DNA of 32,197 nt, taken from NCBI GenBank assembly GCA_937948815.1, contig CALFAM010000297.1:1-32197 (forward strand), read 5' to 3'. The notes below the pieces were generated by a model. The model was not told the DNA's origin and did not search any database. It was given only the letters and a program-made list of their open reading frames with translations. Below, in pieces: positions 22,994 through 31,067 of this stretch (within the stretch, counting starts at the first letter, position 1; the number at the start of each line of letters is the position of its first letter). The position numbers were made by a program, and so were the translations under genes. Origin of the DNA: an uncultured bacterium (GTDB taxonomy: Bacteria > Acidobacteriota > Thermoanaerobaculia > Multivoradales > J023).

Positions 22994-25726
22994 ATGTCCG
23001 AACGAAGTCGCTCTCTCGCCCGGTGCATGCGCTGGCTTCGCGTGCTGGCACCGCTGGTGCCCGCCGCGCGGCGGCGCGAGTGGCTCGAAGAGTGGCAGGC
23101 CGAGCTGGCGAATCGGATCGATGGGGCCCATCAGGCGAGACGCCAAACCCAGGAGCATCCACGAGACGAGCATCCACGAGGCTGGCACCTTGCCCGTGAT
23201 GCGTCCGGCGCGCTCTTCGATGCCCTGTGGCTCGCCTACGAACCCTGGAGACCCGACCCCATGCTCGAAGATCTTCGCCACGCCTGGCGCACCCTGACGC
23301 GCCACCCGGCCTTCTCCATCGTCGCCGTGCTCACCCTCGCCATTGGCATCGGCGTGACCACCGCGATCGTGGCTGCGGTGGACGTCGTTCTGCTGCGTCC
23401 ACTGCCGTATCCCCAGCCCGAGCGCTTGGTGGCGCTGTGGGAGTCGAATCCCGACCGAGGCTGGCACCAGGTGAACGCGGCGCCGGCCAACGCCCTCGAC
23501 TGGCGCGACCAAAGCACCCTGCTGGACGACGTCGCCCTGCGCATGTTCAGCCCGACAGCGAGCATCGTCGCCACCAGTGCTGAGGAGGCGGTCCGTGCGA
23601 ATGGCCTGGCGGTGAGCGGCAACTACTTCGACGTACTCGGCGTGTCGGCAGTCCGCGGACGCACCCTCGCCTGGGACGAGACCTGGGCGACCGGTACCAA
23701 GCCGGTGGTGCTCGGACACGGGCTCTGGCAGCGTAGCTTTGGCGGCCGCGACGACGTGGTAGGCAGCACCATCCGAGTCGACGGCGAGCCCTCCCTGGTG
23801 GTTGGCATCATGCCTGAAGGCTTCCGAGGCCCCAGCGCCACAGCCGAGTTCTGGACCAGCATGAACTGGGACCCGGCCTTCCGCACGGCGACCTGGTTCC
23901 GCCGGGCACACTTCGTCTGGCCCGTCGCGCGCCTGGCTCCGGGTGCGACAGTGCAGCAGGCCCGTGCAGAGCTCGAAGCCATCGCCCAGCGACTCGCAAC
24001 GGATCATCCCGAGACCAACGAGCATATGGGCGCGGGAATGACACCGTTGCACACCTGGCAAACCGGTGACACGCGCCGCCCACTCTTGGTTCTTCTCGGC
24101 GCCGTCGCCGTGGTCTTGCTGATCGCCTGCGCCAATGTCGCCAACCTGCTCCTGGTACGCGCAACGCGGCGTGGTCGCGAGATGGCGGTACGCCGCGCAC
24201 TCGGCGCCAGTCGGATGCGCCTGTCCCGCCAGCTCTTTGCCGAAGGGCTGTTGCTGGCCGCGGCAGCAGCACTGGTCGGCGTGATCAGCGCCAGCGGAAT
24301 GGTGGTCACACTCAAGACACTGGCGCCGGCCGGGCTGCCGCGCCTTACAGACATCGCCGTGGATGGTCGTGTCGTGGGACTGGCCGGTCTGCTGGCACTC
24401 GGATCGACGCTGATCTTCGCCCTCGTGCCAGCCTGGGTGGGCGCCCGAGGGAGCCATGCCCCGCGCTTGCGCGGCAGTGACACGAGCGGACACACGGGCC
24501 AGCGCGCGCGGGCTGTGCTGGTGGTCGCCGAGGTCGCCCTCGCGCTGGCACTACTGGTCGGGCTCGGCCTGCTGTCGCGCAGCCTCCAGGCGCTCTATCG
24601 TGTCGATCTCGGCTTTGATCCCGACCGCGTGATGGCCGTGAAGGTCGAACTGCCGGAGGCCATGTTCCCCGGCGACGACACCATATCGAGCGAAACGCGC
24701 CGGGCCGCGCTCTTCGATCGTCTGGAGGTCGAGATCGCCGCCCTCCCCGGTGTTTCGGCCGTCGCCGCAACGTCTGGGCTGCCGGTTTCAGGGCAGCGTT
24801 GGACGGGTGACTATGCAGTTGCCGGCCGCCCACGCGAGGCTTTCGGTGTCGAGGTCGGACACGTCGAAGTGGCACCCGGGCTGTTCCGGACCTTGGCCAC
24901 ACCCTTGCTCCAAGGGCGTGACTTCACCACAGCCGACGATGCCGATTCGGAGCCCGTCGTGATCGTCAACGAAACCTGGGCGCGCGAAGCATTTCCAGGG
25001 TGGCAGGCAGGCGAGAGCCGCCCTCCTGGAAGGCAGCCTCTCGGCACCCGAGTCAGCTTCGACCGCTACCCGAGCGAGCGTTCGACCTGGTACACGGTCG
25101 TCGGCGTGGTCGCCGATCTTCGGCACGAACGGGTGGTCAAGCCAGCGCGGGCGATGATCTATCAGCCGATCCGGCAGGATCCGTCCAGCCATCGCTACCT
25201 GGCCCTGCGTGCCGACGATGACCCCCTCGCGCTGGTACCAGCGATCCGCAAGCTCGTTCACGACATCGATCCCACCCTGCCCCTGATGGAGGTAACGACC
25301 TTCGACGCCCTGATCGCCGAGTCGGTCGCGAACGAGCGCCTGGTCACCATCCTGCTGGCCTGCTTCGGTTTCGTGGCTGGCCTCTTGGCGATGGTAGGAA
25401 CTTACGGCACGATCGCCTTCGTCACCAACCAACGGCGCCGGGAGCTGGCCATCCGCATGGCAGTCGGTGCCCAGCGCGGCGAGGTCGTCCGCCTGGTGCT
25501 CGGCCGTGGCTTGCGGTGGATCGGCTACGGTCTCGTGGCTGGCTTGGTGCTGGCGTGGGGCGGCAGCCGCTTTCTCGGCAGTTTGCTCTTCGAGGTCGAT
25601 GCCAGCGACCCGACGACCTATGGCACGGTCGCAGCCTTGTTGGCGCTTGCCGGCCTCCTTGCCTGCTGGCTGCCCGCACGGCGTGCGGCGGGACACGATC
25701 CTTCCACGACCTTGCGCGCCGACTGA
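22994..25726 (+). CDS. ADOP-family MacB/FtsX-like permease (tandem copy 2)
   Basis: 910 residues, starting 2 bp after the PadR stop. It has the same layout as copy 1: a prefix region (RWLRVLAPLVPAARRREWLE, then GWHLARDASGALFDALWLAY), TM1 at about 108-134, a MacB-like core, and a first FtsX block (VLLIACANVANLLLVRATRR, REMAVRRALGASRMR). A second core and block (LLAMVGTYGTIAFVTNQRR, RELAIRMAVGAQRGE) end DPSTTLRAD. A short insert in the second core (GWQAGESRPPGRQPLG) is missing from copy 1. The PadR-permease pairing suggests a regulated envelope-transport or stress function. An internal ATG at the conserved MLEDLRHAWRTL (codon 90) could give a shorter product lacking the prefix region. Confidence 0.93.
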   Translation: MSERSRSLARCMRWLRVLAPLVPAARRREWLEEWQAELANRIDGAHQARRQTQEHPRDEHPRGWHLARDASGALFDALWLAYEPWRPDPMLEDLRHAWRTLTRHPAFSIVAVLTLAIGIGVTTAIVAAVDVVLLRPLPYPQPERLVALWESNPDRGWHQVNAAPANALDWRDQSTLLDDVALRMFSPTASIVATSAEEAVRANGLAVSGNYFDVLGVSAVRGRTLAWDETWATGTKPVVLGHGLWQRSFGGRDDVVGSTIRVDGEPSLVVGIMPEGFRGPSATAEFWTSMNWDPAFRTATWFRRAHFVWPVARLAPGATVQQARAELEAIAQRLATDHPETNEHMGAGMTPLHTWQTGDTRRPLLVLLGAVAVVLLIACANVANLLLVRATRRGREMAVRRALGASRMRLSRQLFAEGLLLAAAAALVGVISASGMVVTLKTLAPAGLPRLTDIAVDGRVVGLAGLLALGSTLIFALVPAWVGARGSHAPRLRGSDTSGHTGQRARAVLVVAEVALALALLVGLGLLSRSLQALYRVDLGFDPDRVMAVKVELPEAMFPGDDTISSETRRAALFDRLEVEIAALPGVSAVAATSGLPVSGQRWTGDYAVAGRPREAFGVEVGHVEVAPGLFRTLATPLLQGRDFTTADDADSEPVVIVNETWAREAFPGWQAGESRPPGRQPLGTRVSFDRYPSERSTWYTVVGVVADLRHERVVKPARAMIYQPIRQDPSSHRYLALRADDDPLALVPAIRKLVHDIDPTLPLMEVTTFDALIAESVANERLVTILLACFGFVAGLLAMVGTYGTIAFVTNQRRRELAIRMAVGAQRGEVVRLVLGRGLRWIGYGLVAGLVLAWGGSRFLGSLLFEVDASDPTTYGTVAALLALAGLLACWLPARRAAGHDPSTTLRAD

Positions 25727-25857
25727 GGCCGTTCGACCGTCCATTCGAGCGCGAACGCTGCATCCGCAGGCCACCGAAACGCTGACGCGACCTGCCACGA
25801 AGACCGAAGACGGTCGGCCACAATCCTCGCGGGCCCATCAACCGATCGCTCAGCGAA

Positions 25858-25923
25858 TCGCCGGGCAAGGGCTTGTCGCCGGGCGGGGGCTTGTCGCCGG
25901 CATCAGGCGTATCGCCGGTCGAG
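25858..25923. repeat. 18-bp tandem repeats upstream of the G8 protein gene
   Basis: Units TCGCCGGGCAAGGGCTTG (25858-25875) and TCGCCGGGCGGGGGCTTG (25876-25893) are followed by a more diverged unit (25894-25911) and a partial one. They lie in the 264-bp gap between the permease and the G8 gene, just before an AT-rich patch (25926-25941, containing TATACAGTAT). That patch may hold the -10 region of the G8 gene promoter; nothing else is recognised in the gap. Confidence 0.65.
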
Positions 25924-25990
25924 CAATATCTATACAGTATCTGGAACGTTGGTCGATCACCATTCACAACCTACGGCTGGTCTGAACGCA

Positions 25991-28936
25991 ATGAAACCAC
26001 GCGCTCGCAGGTTCGTTCCCATGGTTGCACTGCTCCTCCTTTGCACCCATCTCTCGCCACCGGTCTTGGCCGGAACCACCCCTCACCAGCCCGGTTCGGC
26101 CTTGCCAGCGGCAGTCGGCGAAACCATCGGACGCATCGACAGCGTCGTATTCCAAGACAATGAATACCATTTACATGGCTGGGCATGCCAGAAAGCTCAT
26201 CCCAGCTCCATCGATGTCCACGTGTACGTGGGTGGCGATTCTTCCACCGGAATCTTCATGGCGCCTGCTCAAGCCAACCTGGCCTCGGAGCCGGCCATTG
26301 CAGCGCTGTGCGAAACCACCGGAGTCAACCATCGATTCCTGATCCCCGTCGACTTCGACCAGATCACGAGCCACCCGGGAGAAGGGGTCTACATTCACGC
26401 GATTTCGCCCAGTGGACCGCCGCATCCGTTGCTTCTCCAATCCGGAACCATCGAGATTCCAGATCGGGTCCATCTGTCCTATGTCACAACCCACGACGCA
26501 TCGTTCGATTTGAACATTCCAGACGGACTCACAGTCTTGATCGACCAGAACCTCGTGCGTGGCATCCTCAGCGTGAACGGTGGCCTCGAGTGCTTCGACA
26601 ATGGAGACTATGAGCTCAATGTCCAAGGCATTCATGTGAGTGGGCCAGAGGCCCACCTCACCTGTGGACGCGAGGAGGCTCCATTCGAAGGCACGATTGA
26701 CTTTACTTTCGCCGACAACCGCCCTGTCGCCACGAACTCGACACAACCACAGCCAGGCAAGGAATTCATTGTCAGCCATGGCGCCACCCTTCGGCTGATC
26801 GGCCGAACAGAGAAGAGCCAGATTCTGAAGCTCTCCCGTTCGGCCCTCGTACACGCTCACACGATCGACGTCGCGCCGCCGGCAACCGGCTGGGAGCGCG
26901 GAGACACGATTGTCATTGCCCCAACCGGATTCAGGCCCCACGAAGCCGAGGAGCGCACGCTCGTTGACTTCTCGGAGGATCGGCGGCAGCTCATCCTAGA
27001 TGCCCCTCTCGACTACTTCCACTGGGGACGAACCGAAGCCTTTGCGAGCGATTCTGGAATGAGATGGGTGCTCGATGAACGCGCAGAAGTCATCAACCTT
27101 TCCCGGCGCATCCGGGTCATGTCTGAAGACGACCACTTTGTTCAAAATGCCCAGATTGGCGCGCACATGATGATCATGGGCGCCGGAAGCGCCGCATTCG
27201 TTGACGGCGTCGAATTCCACCGGGTTGGGCAGATGGGCCAGCTTCGGCGCTACCCCTTCCACTGGCACCTTCTCGACGATGCCACGGGTCAATACATCAA
27301 GAACTCGAGCGTTCATCACTCCTTCAACCGCTGCATCGTCGTCCACGGGACCGATTCGGTGGAGGTCGAGGGCAACAGCTGCTACGACCATTTCGGCCAC
27401 GGGTTCTTCCTGGAAGACGGTTCGGAGCGCCGAAACGTCCTACGCGCGAATATTGGAATTTTGTCGCGGAAGGTGCCACCTGGCAGAGAGCTGCTCGAGA
27501 GCGAAAGCAAGGATCTCCAGATTGGGCGATTCCCGGGTCCAGCGACGTTCTGGATTTCTCATCCGGACAACGAGGTTGCGGACAATGTCGCAGCCGGTTC
27601 GGAGGGCAGCGGCTTTTGGATGGCCTTCAGCCGCGAGAACACCTGCCCACAGCTTGACTGCGCTCCACCAACGAAGACCGACACCCTCTTCTTTGGCGGC
27701 AACATTGCTCACTCGTCGAAGGTCGGCATCACCCACGACGGGGGGCCAAACGGCCCTTCTCTGAACAATCCTCGAAATCCGGCGGACCGCGCGATCGTCA
27801 CCACGCACTACGAACCGGAAAAGGTGCCGATATTCGAGAATCTGCAAGCCTTCAAGAACTCCGTCACAGGCATCTACTTCCGTGGCGATCGTGCGATCTA
27901 CCGAAACAACATTCTGGCTGACAACGGCGCTTCGTTCTTTTTCGCCTTCGATCAAGAAGTCGAGGATTCACTGGTCGTTGGCATGAGCCAGAATATGTCC
28001 AGCGATGATCTGGAGTACCTCGATCAGACGCCCTTCCGACTGCCGGACGACCTCATTGGCGTCCTCGTCTATGACGGACCGTTCTTCCTGAAGAACGTCC
28101 ATTTCGCAAACTTCCCAGAGAGCCCGCTCGACCATCAAGGAGCTCCGTTCGCACCCACCGCCATCAAGCTGATGGGAGGACTCGCGCGGTATGTCAACAA
28201 GACGAGCGGGCTGTCGTTCTACCCGCCCAACCCTTACAAGAAGGTCGATTTGAGAAGAGTCGGTGAGCCCAGAACGGCCTTCTGGAGCGATAGCTATACG
28301 GCCTCGATTCGAGATCTCGATGGCTCACTCTCCGGCCTGTCCGGTGCCGAAATTCGCCCCGATCACCCACTGAACTGGGATGAATCCCGATGTTCCGCGA
28401 TCGCGGAATGGGGAGCGTTCGCCTGCGACTACCGCACAACGCATCTCCGCTTTCGAAACCGGGTCCCATTCGTGGGCGCTGTCGAAACCCAACAACTCGG
28501 ATTTTCTATTCGCCGAGACAGTACCTCCTCGCTTGGCGTCACCTACCCCTACCTCTCGTTTCCCAACGCGATAGAGGGTCGCTCCTACAACAAATTCTCG
28601 ATCATCTTGGATGAAGGGTACTCGTACCACGTCACCGACTACCCTGTAGATCTGAGTCAGCAGGTCGTCGATCTCTTCTTCACCAGTGAAACCGCGGGGC
28701 AACTCTCCCCGGTTCTCAGCGTCGAGCTCCCGCTGGCAAGCCCCACATGCGCGCTCTACAACGGCTACGCCTCCCCCGCGAATCACGACGCGCTACCCAA
28801 TCTCGGCACCCTCGGCGCACTCGAATCGTCGTCCGAGCCGGGCTTCGTCCGTGTGGGCGCGACGATCCATTTTCGACTTCGGGCGACTATGGACAAGGGA
28901 CGGGCGTACTACGGGATCTACGGCCTGCGCTGCTGA
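25991..28936 (+). CDS. Secreted G8-domain / parallel beta-helix protein (CEMIP/TMEM2/PKHD1L1-like)
   Basis: 981 residues from ATG 25991, which opens a signal peptide (RRFVPMVALLLLCTHLSPPVLAG). An accessory beta-sandwich domain follows at about 35-140 (GRIDSVVFQDNEYHLHGWAC). Residues about 165-330 look like a G8 domain (TVLIDQNLVRGILSVNGGLE, FIVSHGATLRLIG). The central part is a right-handed beta helix with the signature RRYPFHWHLLDD (419-430), then IKNSSVHHSFNRCIVVHGT and CYDHFGHGFFLEDGSE. These are hallmarks of the animal hyaluronan-degrading or -binding proteins CEMIP and TMEM2 and of fibrocystin-L. About 280 C-terminal residues form a separate region. GC is visibly lower than in the neighbours, suggesting horizontal acquisition. 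A polysaccharide-binding or -cleaving extracellular role is inferred; no catalytic residue was assigned. Confidence 0.85.
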   Translation: MKPRARRFVPMVALLLLCTHLSPPVLAGTTPHQPGSALPAAVGETIGRIDSVVFQDNEYHLHGWACQKAHPSSIDVHVYVGGDSSTGIFMAPAQANLASEPAIAALCETTGVNHRFLIPVDFDQITSHPGEGVYIHAISPSGPPHPLLLQSGTIEIPDRVHLSYVTTHDASFDLNIPDGLTVLIDQNLVRGILSVNGGLECFDNGDYELNVQGIHVSGPEAHLTCGREEAPFEGTIDFTFADNRPVATNSTQPQPGKEFIVSHGATLRLIGRTEKSQILKLSRSALVHAHTIDVAPPATGWERGDTIVIAPTGFRPHEAEERTLVDFSEDRRQLILDAPLDYFHWGRTEAFASDSGMRWVLDERAEVINLSRRIRVMSEDDHFVQNAQIGAHMMIMGAGSAAFVDGVEFHRVGQMGQLRRYPFHWHLLDDATGQYIKNSSVHHSFNRCIVVHGTDSVEVEGNSCYDHFGHGFFLEDGSERRNVLRANIGILSRKVPPGRELLESESKDLQIGRFPGPATFWISHPDNEVADNVAAGSEGSGFWMAFSRENTCPQLDCAPPTKTDTLFFGGNIAHSSKVGITHDGGPNGPSLNNPRNPADRAIVTTHYEPEKVPIFENLQAFKNSVTGIYFRGDRAIYRNNILADNGASFFFAFDQEVEDSLVVGMSQNMSSDDLEYLDQTPFRLPDDLIGVLVYDGPFFLKNVHFANFPESPLDHQGAPFAPTAIKLMGGLARYVNKTSGLSFYPPNPYKKVDLRRVGEPRTAFWSDSYTASIRDLDGSLSGLSGAEIRPDHPLNWDESRCSAIAEWGAFACDYRTTHLRFRNRVPFVGAVETQQLGFSIRRDSTSSLGVTYPYLSFPNAIEGRSYNKFSIILDEGYSYHVTDYPVDLSQQVVDLFFTSETAGQLSPVLSVELPLASPTCALYNGYASPANHDALPNLGTLGALESSSEPGFVRVGATIHFRLRATMDKGRAYYGIYGLRC

Positions 28937-29008
28937 GAGCTGCCGCCAGCCGCTCTCCGCGACGACGCACCCGCCGGACGACGTCAGCGCCGCATCGATG
29001 GCACCTGC
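28937..29008 (+). pseudogene. Remnant of an aldehyde dehydrogenase C-terminus
   Basis: Directly after the G8 gene stop, frame 28937 reads ELPPAALRDDAPAGRRQRRIDG. This matches the C-terminal tail of the semialdehyde dehydrogenase encoded at 18044-19690 (ALPEVLRDDAPAGLRRLVDG), with LRDDAPAG identical and several shared codons. Only about 24 codons are recognisable, with no start or upstream domain. It is best read as the scar of a deleted second dehydrogenase gene or of a partial duplication. The fragment is short, so chance cannot be fully excluded. Confidence 0.55.
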
Positions 29009-29051
29009 CAGACATCCAGGTGTCCCACGGGCGGGTGCGTTCGAGTGTCTC

Positions 29052-29810
29052 CTACTGTGGAAATGCGAACCGTGACTCGACACCATAAAGCCGATCGATC
29101 GCAAGGGCTCGGTTCCAACCAGCGGCCTGGAATGCCTCCGAAGCGATCCACTTGGACTTGGCCTCTTCGCTCGGCCAATCGATGATGAAGACCTTTTCGG
29201 GCTGGAAGGGATAGCGTTCTGAGGTACCGACAACCTCGAACGCATCGATGAGGCCCACACCGTGCTCCTGGCCGAAGGGGCGCGTGGCGGCGAGGTAGTC
29301 GTCCATATGGCTCGCGTGGGTTCGGTTCATCCATAGGCCGGCAAACTCGTAGATGTGACCTTCGCGGAAGGTGACCGTGAACGCCCGCTTGGGCTTCAAG
29401 TGAACGACCTTGAACGAAGCCATCAGCTCATCGCGAACGGCCCGCACTTCCAGATAGCGCGGATCGGCTTCGAAGCGCTTTCGGGACGCTTGGTCGGGCC
29501 ACTGGAAAAGCCCCCAGAGCGTCGCGTCTTCAGGGCCGTTGGAAACGTGCGTGACCGAAAAGATGCCGAGTGAGCGCATGCCGAACTCTTCGGCCAGTGG
29601 CAGCACTTTGCTGATGTATCGCTCGTGGACCTCGGCCTGACGTGCCGGATCGATACGGAAGAACGCTGCTTCTACGATCGTGTTGGGTTGAAACGAGATG
29701 CGGGCTTCCCGGGGTGGTGACGGTGCCGCCTGGACCGAAGCTGCGGCCGTGAGCATGAGAACGACTGCCAGGAGGATTGCATTCCTCCGGTCGTGCCAAA
29801 CGTCTTGCAT
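29052..29810 (-). CDS. Secreted NIPSNAP/DUF1330-like protein with two ferredoxin-like domains
   Basis: 252 residues from ATG 29810, with AAGG 9 nt upstream and a signal peptide behind it (NAILLAVVLMLTAAASVQA). The mature protein has two dimeric alpha-beta-barrel-like halves. The first (about 45-145) runs from IVEAAFFRIDPARQAEVHER to LWGLFQWPDQASRKRFEADP. The second (about 155-250) runs from IYEFAGLWMNRTHASHMDDY to VFIIDWPSEEAKSKWIASEA. Both show the 'FxWPdxxxxxxwxxs/dp' pattern of NIPSNAP, EthD and DUF1330 proteins. A fusion of two such domains would form its own pseudo-dimer. Export is unusual for these generally cytoplasmic folds. It lies on the minus strand between the dehydrogenase scar and the decayed G8 paralogue. 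No catalytic function can be assigned. Confidence 0.78.
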   Translation of the reverse strand: MQDVWHDRRNAILLAVVLMLTAAASVQAAPSPPREARISFQPNTIVEAAFFRIDPARQAEVHERYISKVLPLAEEFGMRSLGIFSVTHVSNGPEDATLWGLFQWPDQASRKRFEADPRYLEVRAVRDELMASFKVVHLKPKRAFTVTFREGHIYEFAGLWMNRTHASHMDDYLAATRPFGQEHGVGLIDAFEVVGTSERYPFQPEKVFIIDWPSEEAKSKWIASEAFQAAGWNRALAIDRLYGVESRFAFPQ

Positions 29811-30023
29811 GGTTTTCCGCCTTCTTTCGTTTGTTGCGTTGATTGTCAGTAGACCGGTCGGCTTGCTGTGAGTCCCGCTGAAGGGCCTTCTCTGCAGTCT
29901 TCGCCTGGCCACGGCTCGCTTCACGCCAGCCTCTTCGTGGACGCGGTTTCGGCGCCGATGAATGATCGCCGTCCTGGCAGATCTACTAGACGACCGGTCG
30001 AATACTTCTACGTTCCTCCGCTG

Positions 30024-30398
30024 GAAAGGTTTCTCAAAAACCCACTCCTGACCAGCTGGCTACGCGGAGGGTTGGCACGATACGTCAACAAGACAAGTGG
30101 CCTGCCCCTTTACCGACGCAACCCGTACAGCACGTTGAGCCTGAGCGGGTGGGAAGCATTCGCCCGTGACCACAGATCAGTGCACCGTCTCAACCGGAGC
30201 CGATGTCTGGTCGTGAAGCATGTCGAGACGCGACGCCTCGCGCGCTCGAGGCGCAAGGAAGGCACTTCCTCGCTTGGAGTCACCTATCTCTATCCTTCGT
30301 TTTCCAATGCACGTAGGGGCCACCCTTTTCCTGAGCTCTCGATCGTCTTCAGGGACGAGCGTCTTTCGGAGGCAACGGGCTGCGCCGCTGAGAGGTGA
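30024..30398 (+). pseudogene. Decayed paralogue of the G8 protein C-terminus
   Basis: The frame encodes GGLARYVNKTSGLPLYRRNPY and, further on, HVETRRLARSRRKEGTSSLGVTYLYPSF. The G8 protein has GGLARYVNKTSGLSFYPPNPY and AVETQQLGFSIRRDSTSSLGVTYPYLSF. About 45 residues between these blocks are deleted, and the sequence after the second block no longer aligns well. In the 13-residue block GGLARYVNKTSGL about 8 codons differ, all silently, so the copy diverged under selection before decaying. The beta helix and G8 parts are absent upstream. The frame stays open from about 29868, so a short expressed product is possible but unlikely. Confidence 0.7.
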
Positions 30399-30508
30399 CC
30401 CGGACCGCCACCCGCCGCTTCGAGCATGGCTGAGCCGTGCGACCACTTTGCCTGGCTCTTGCCTCGACACTGGCCACCAGGCACCCGGCCGGCGGGCCGC
30501 AGGCCGAC

Positions 30509-30934
30509 CTACTCGGGGTCGATCTCGATCACGCGAGGCGCGTCTCCGCCCGCCGGCCGGCCAACCACCTGCACCCGTGCACGGAATCGGCGGGCAAGCG
30601 TCTTGCGGAGCGCGGTCCGAATGACCGGTGTGAGCAGAGCGAAGCCCGCGATATCCGTCAGCAACCCCGGCGTGAGCAAGACCGCGCCCGCGATGAGAAT
30701 CAGCACACCGTCAATCAGCGTTTGGCCCGGCATGCGTCCGGCAGCGAGCTCGGATTGCAGACGCGTCAGCGTGCGAAGACCCTGCTGGCGCGCGAGCCAG
30801 GCGCCCAGAAGGCCGGTCAGGAAGACCAGGCCCAGGGTACTGAGCAGGCCGAGCTGTCGGCCGATCACGAGCAGGAGGTAGAGCTCAGCCAAGGGCACGA
30901 GCGTGAACAGCAGGAGCAGGCGGGCAAACCACAT
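30509..30934 (-). CDS. fxsA: FxsA family membrane protein
   Basis: 141 residues from ATG 30934, where the family's N-terminus begins (MWFARLLLLFTLVPLAELYL). Hydrophobic segments lie at about 2-22, 27-45 (LGLLSTLGLVFLTGLLGAWLA) and 70-100 (IDGVLILIAGAVLLTPGLLT). The tract LTPGLLTDIAGFALLTPVIR is the conserved core of FxsA. In E. coli, FxsA is an inner-membrane protein whose overproduction relieves exclusion of phage T7 by the F plasmid; its normal job is unknown. The C-terminus is a basic, cytoplasmic tail. A longer frame upstream to 31141 lacks family features and is not used. The dioxygenase gene lies 133 bp upstream on the same strand. Confidence 0.92.
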   Translation of the reverse strand: MWFARLLLLFTLVPLAELYLLLVIGRQLGLLSTLGLVFLTGLLGAWLARQQGLRTLTRLQSELAAGRMPGQTLIDGVLILIAGAVLLTPGLLTDIAGFALLTPVIRTALRKTLARRFRARVQVVGRPAGGDAPRVIEIDPE

Positions 30935-31067
30935 GTCTTGCTTACGGCTCAGTGCCCGGACGGATTCAGCATCCGGCCGGTGAGACCCGAGCCTGTGGAA
31001 GGCGAACCGATGCGGCGCGGGCTGCTGGTACACAGATGTACACGCGATCCGTTCTGGAGCCAGGGCG

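Noticed and set aside
22886-24493. Minus-strand open frame of 535 codons opposite PadR and the second tandem permease
   Set aside because: Composition is of the shadow type (Gly/His/Gln/Arg-rich), and a similar shadow lies opposite the paralogous permease. Both arise from the codon use of the real gene.
29852-30000. Two GACCGGTC palindromes (29852-29859 and 29992-29999) as a paired operator
   Set aside because: An 8-bp GC-rich palindrome is expected often in such DNA, and the flanks do not match. No gene start is clearly associated with the second copy.
31028-31041. GTACA-CAGA-TGTAC inverted repeat upstream of fxsA as an operator
   Set aside because: Only five base pairs per arm and no promoter elements at the right distance; too weak to list.
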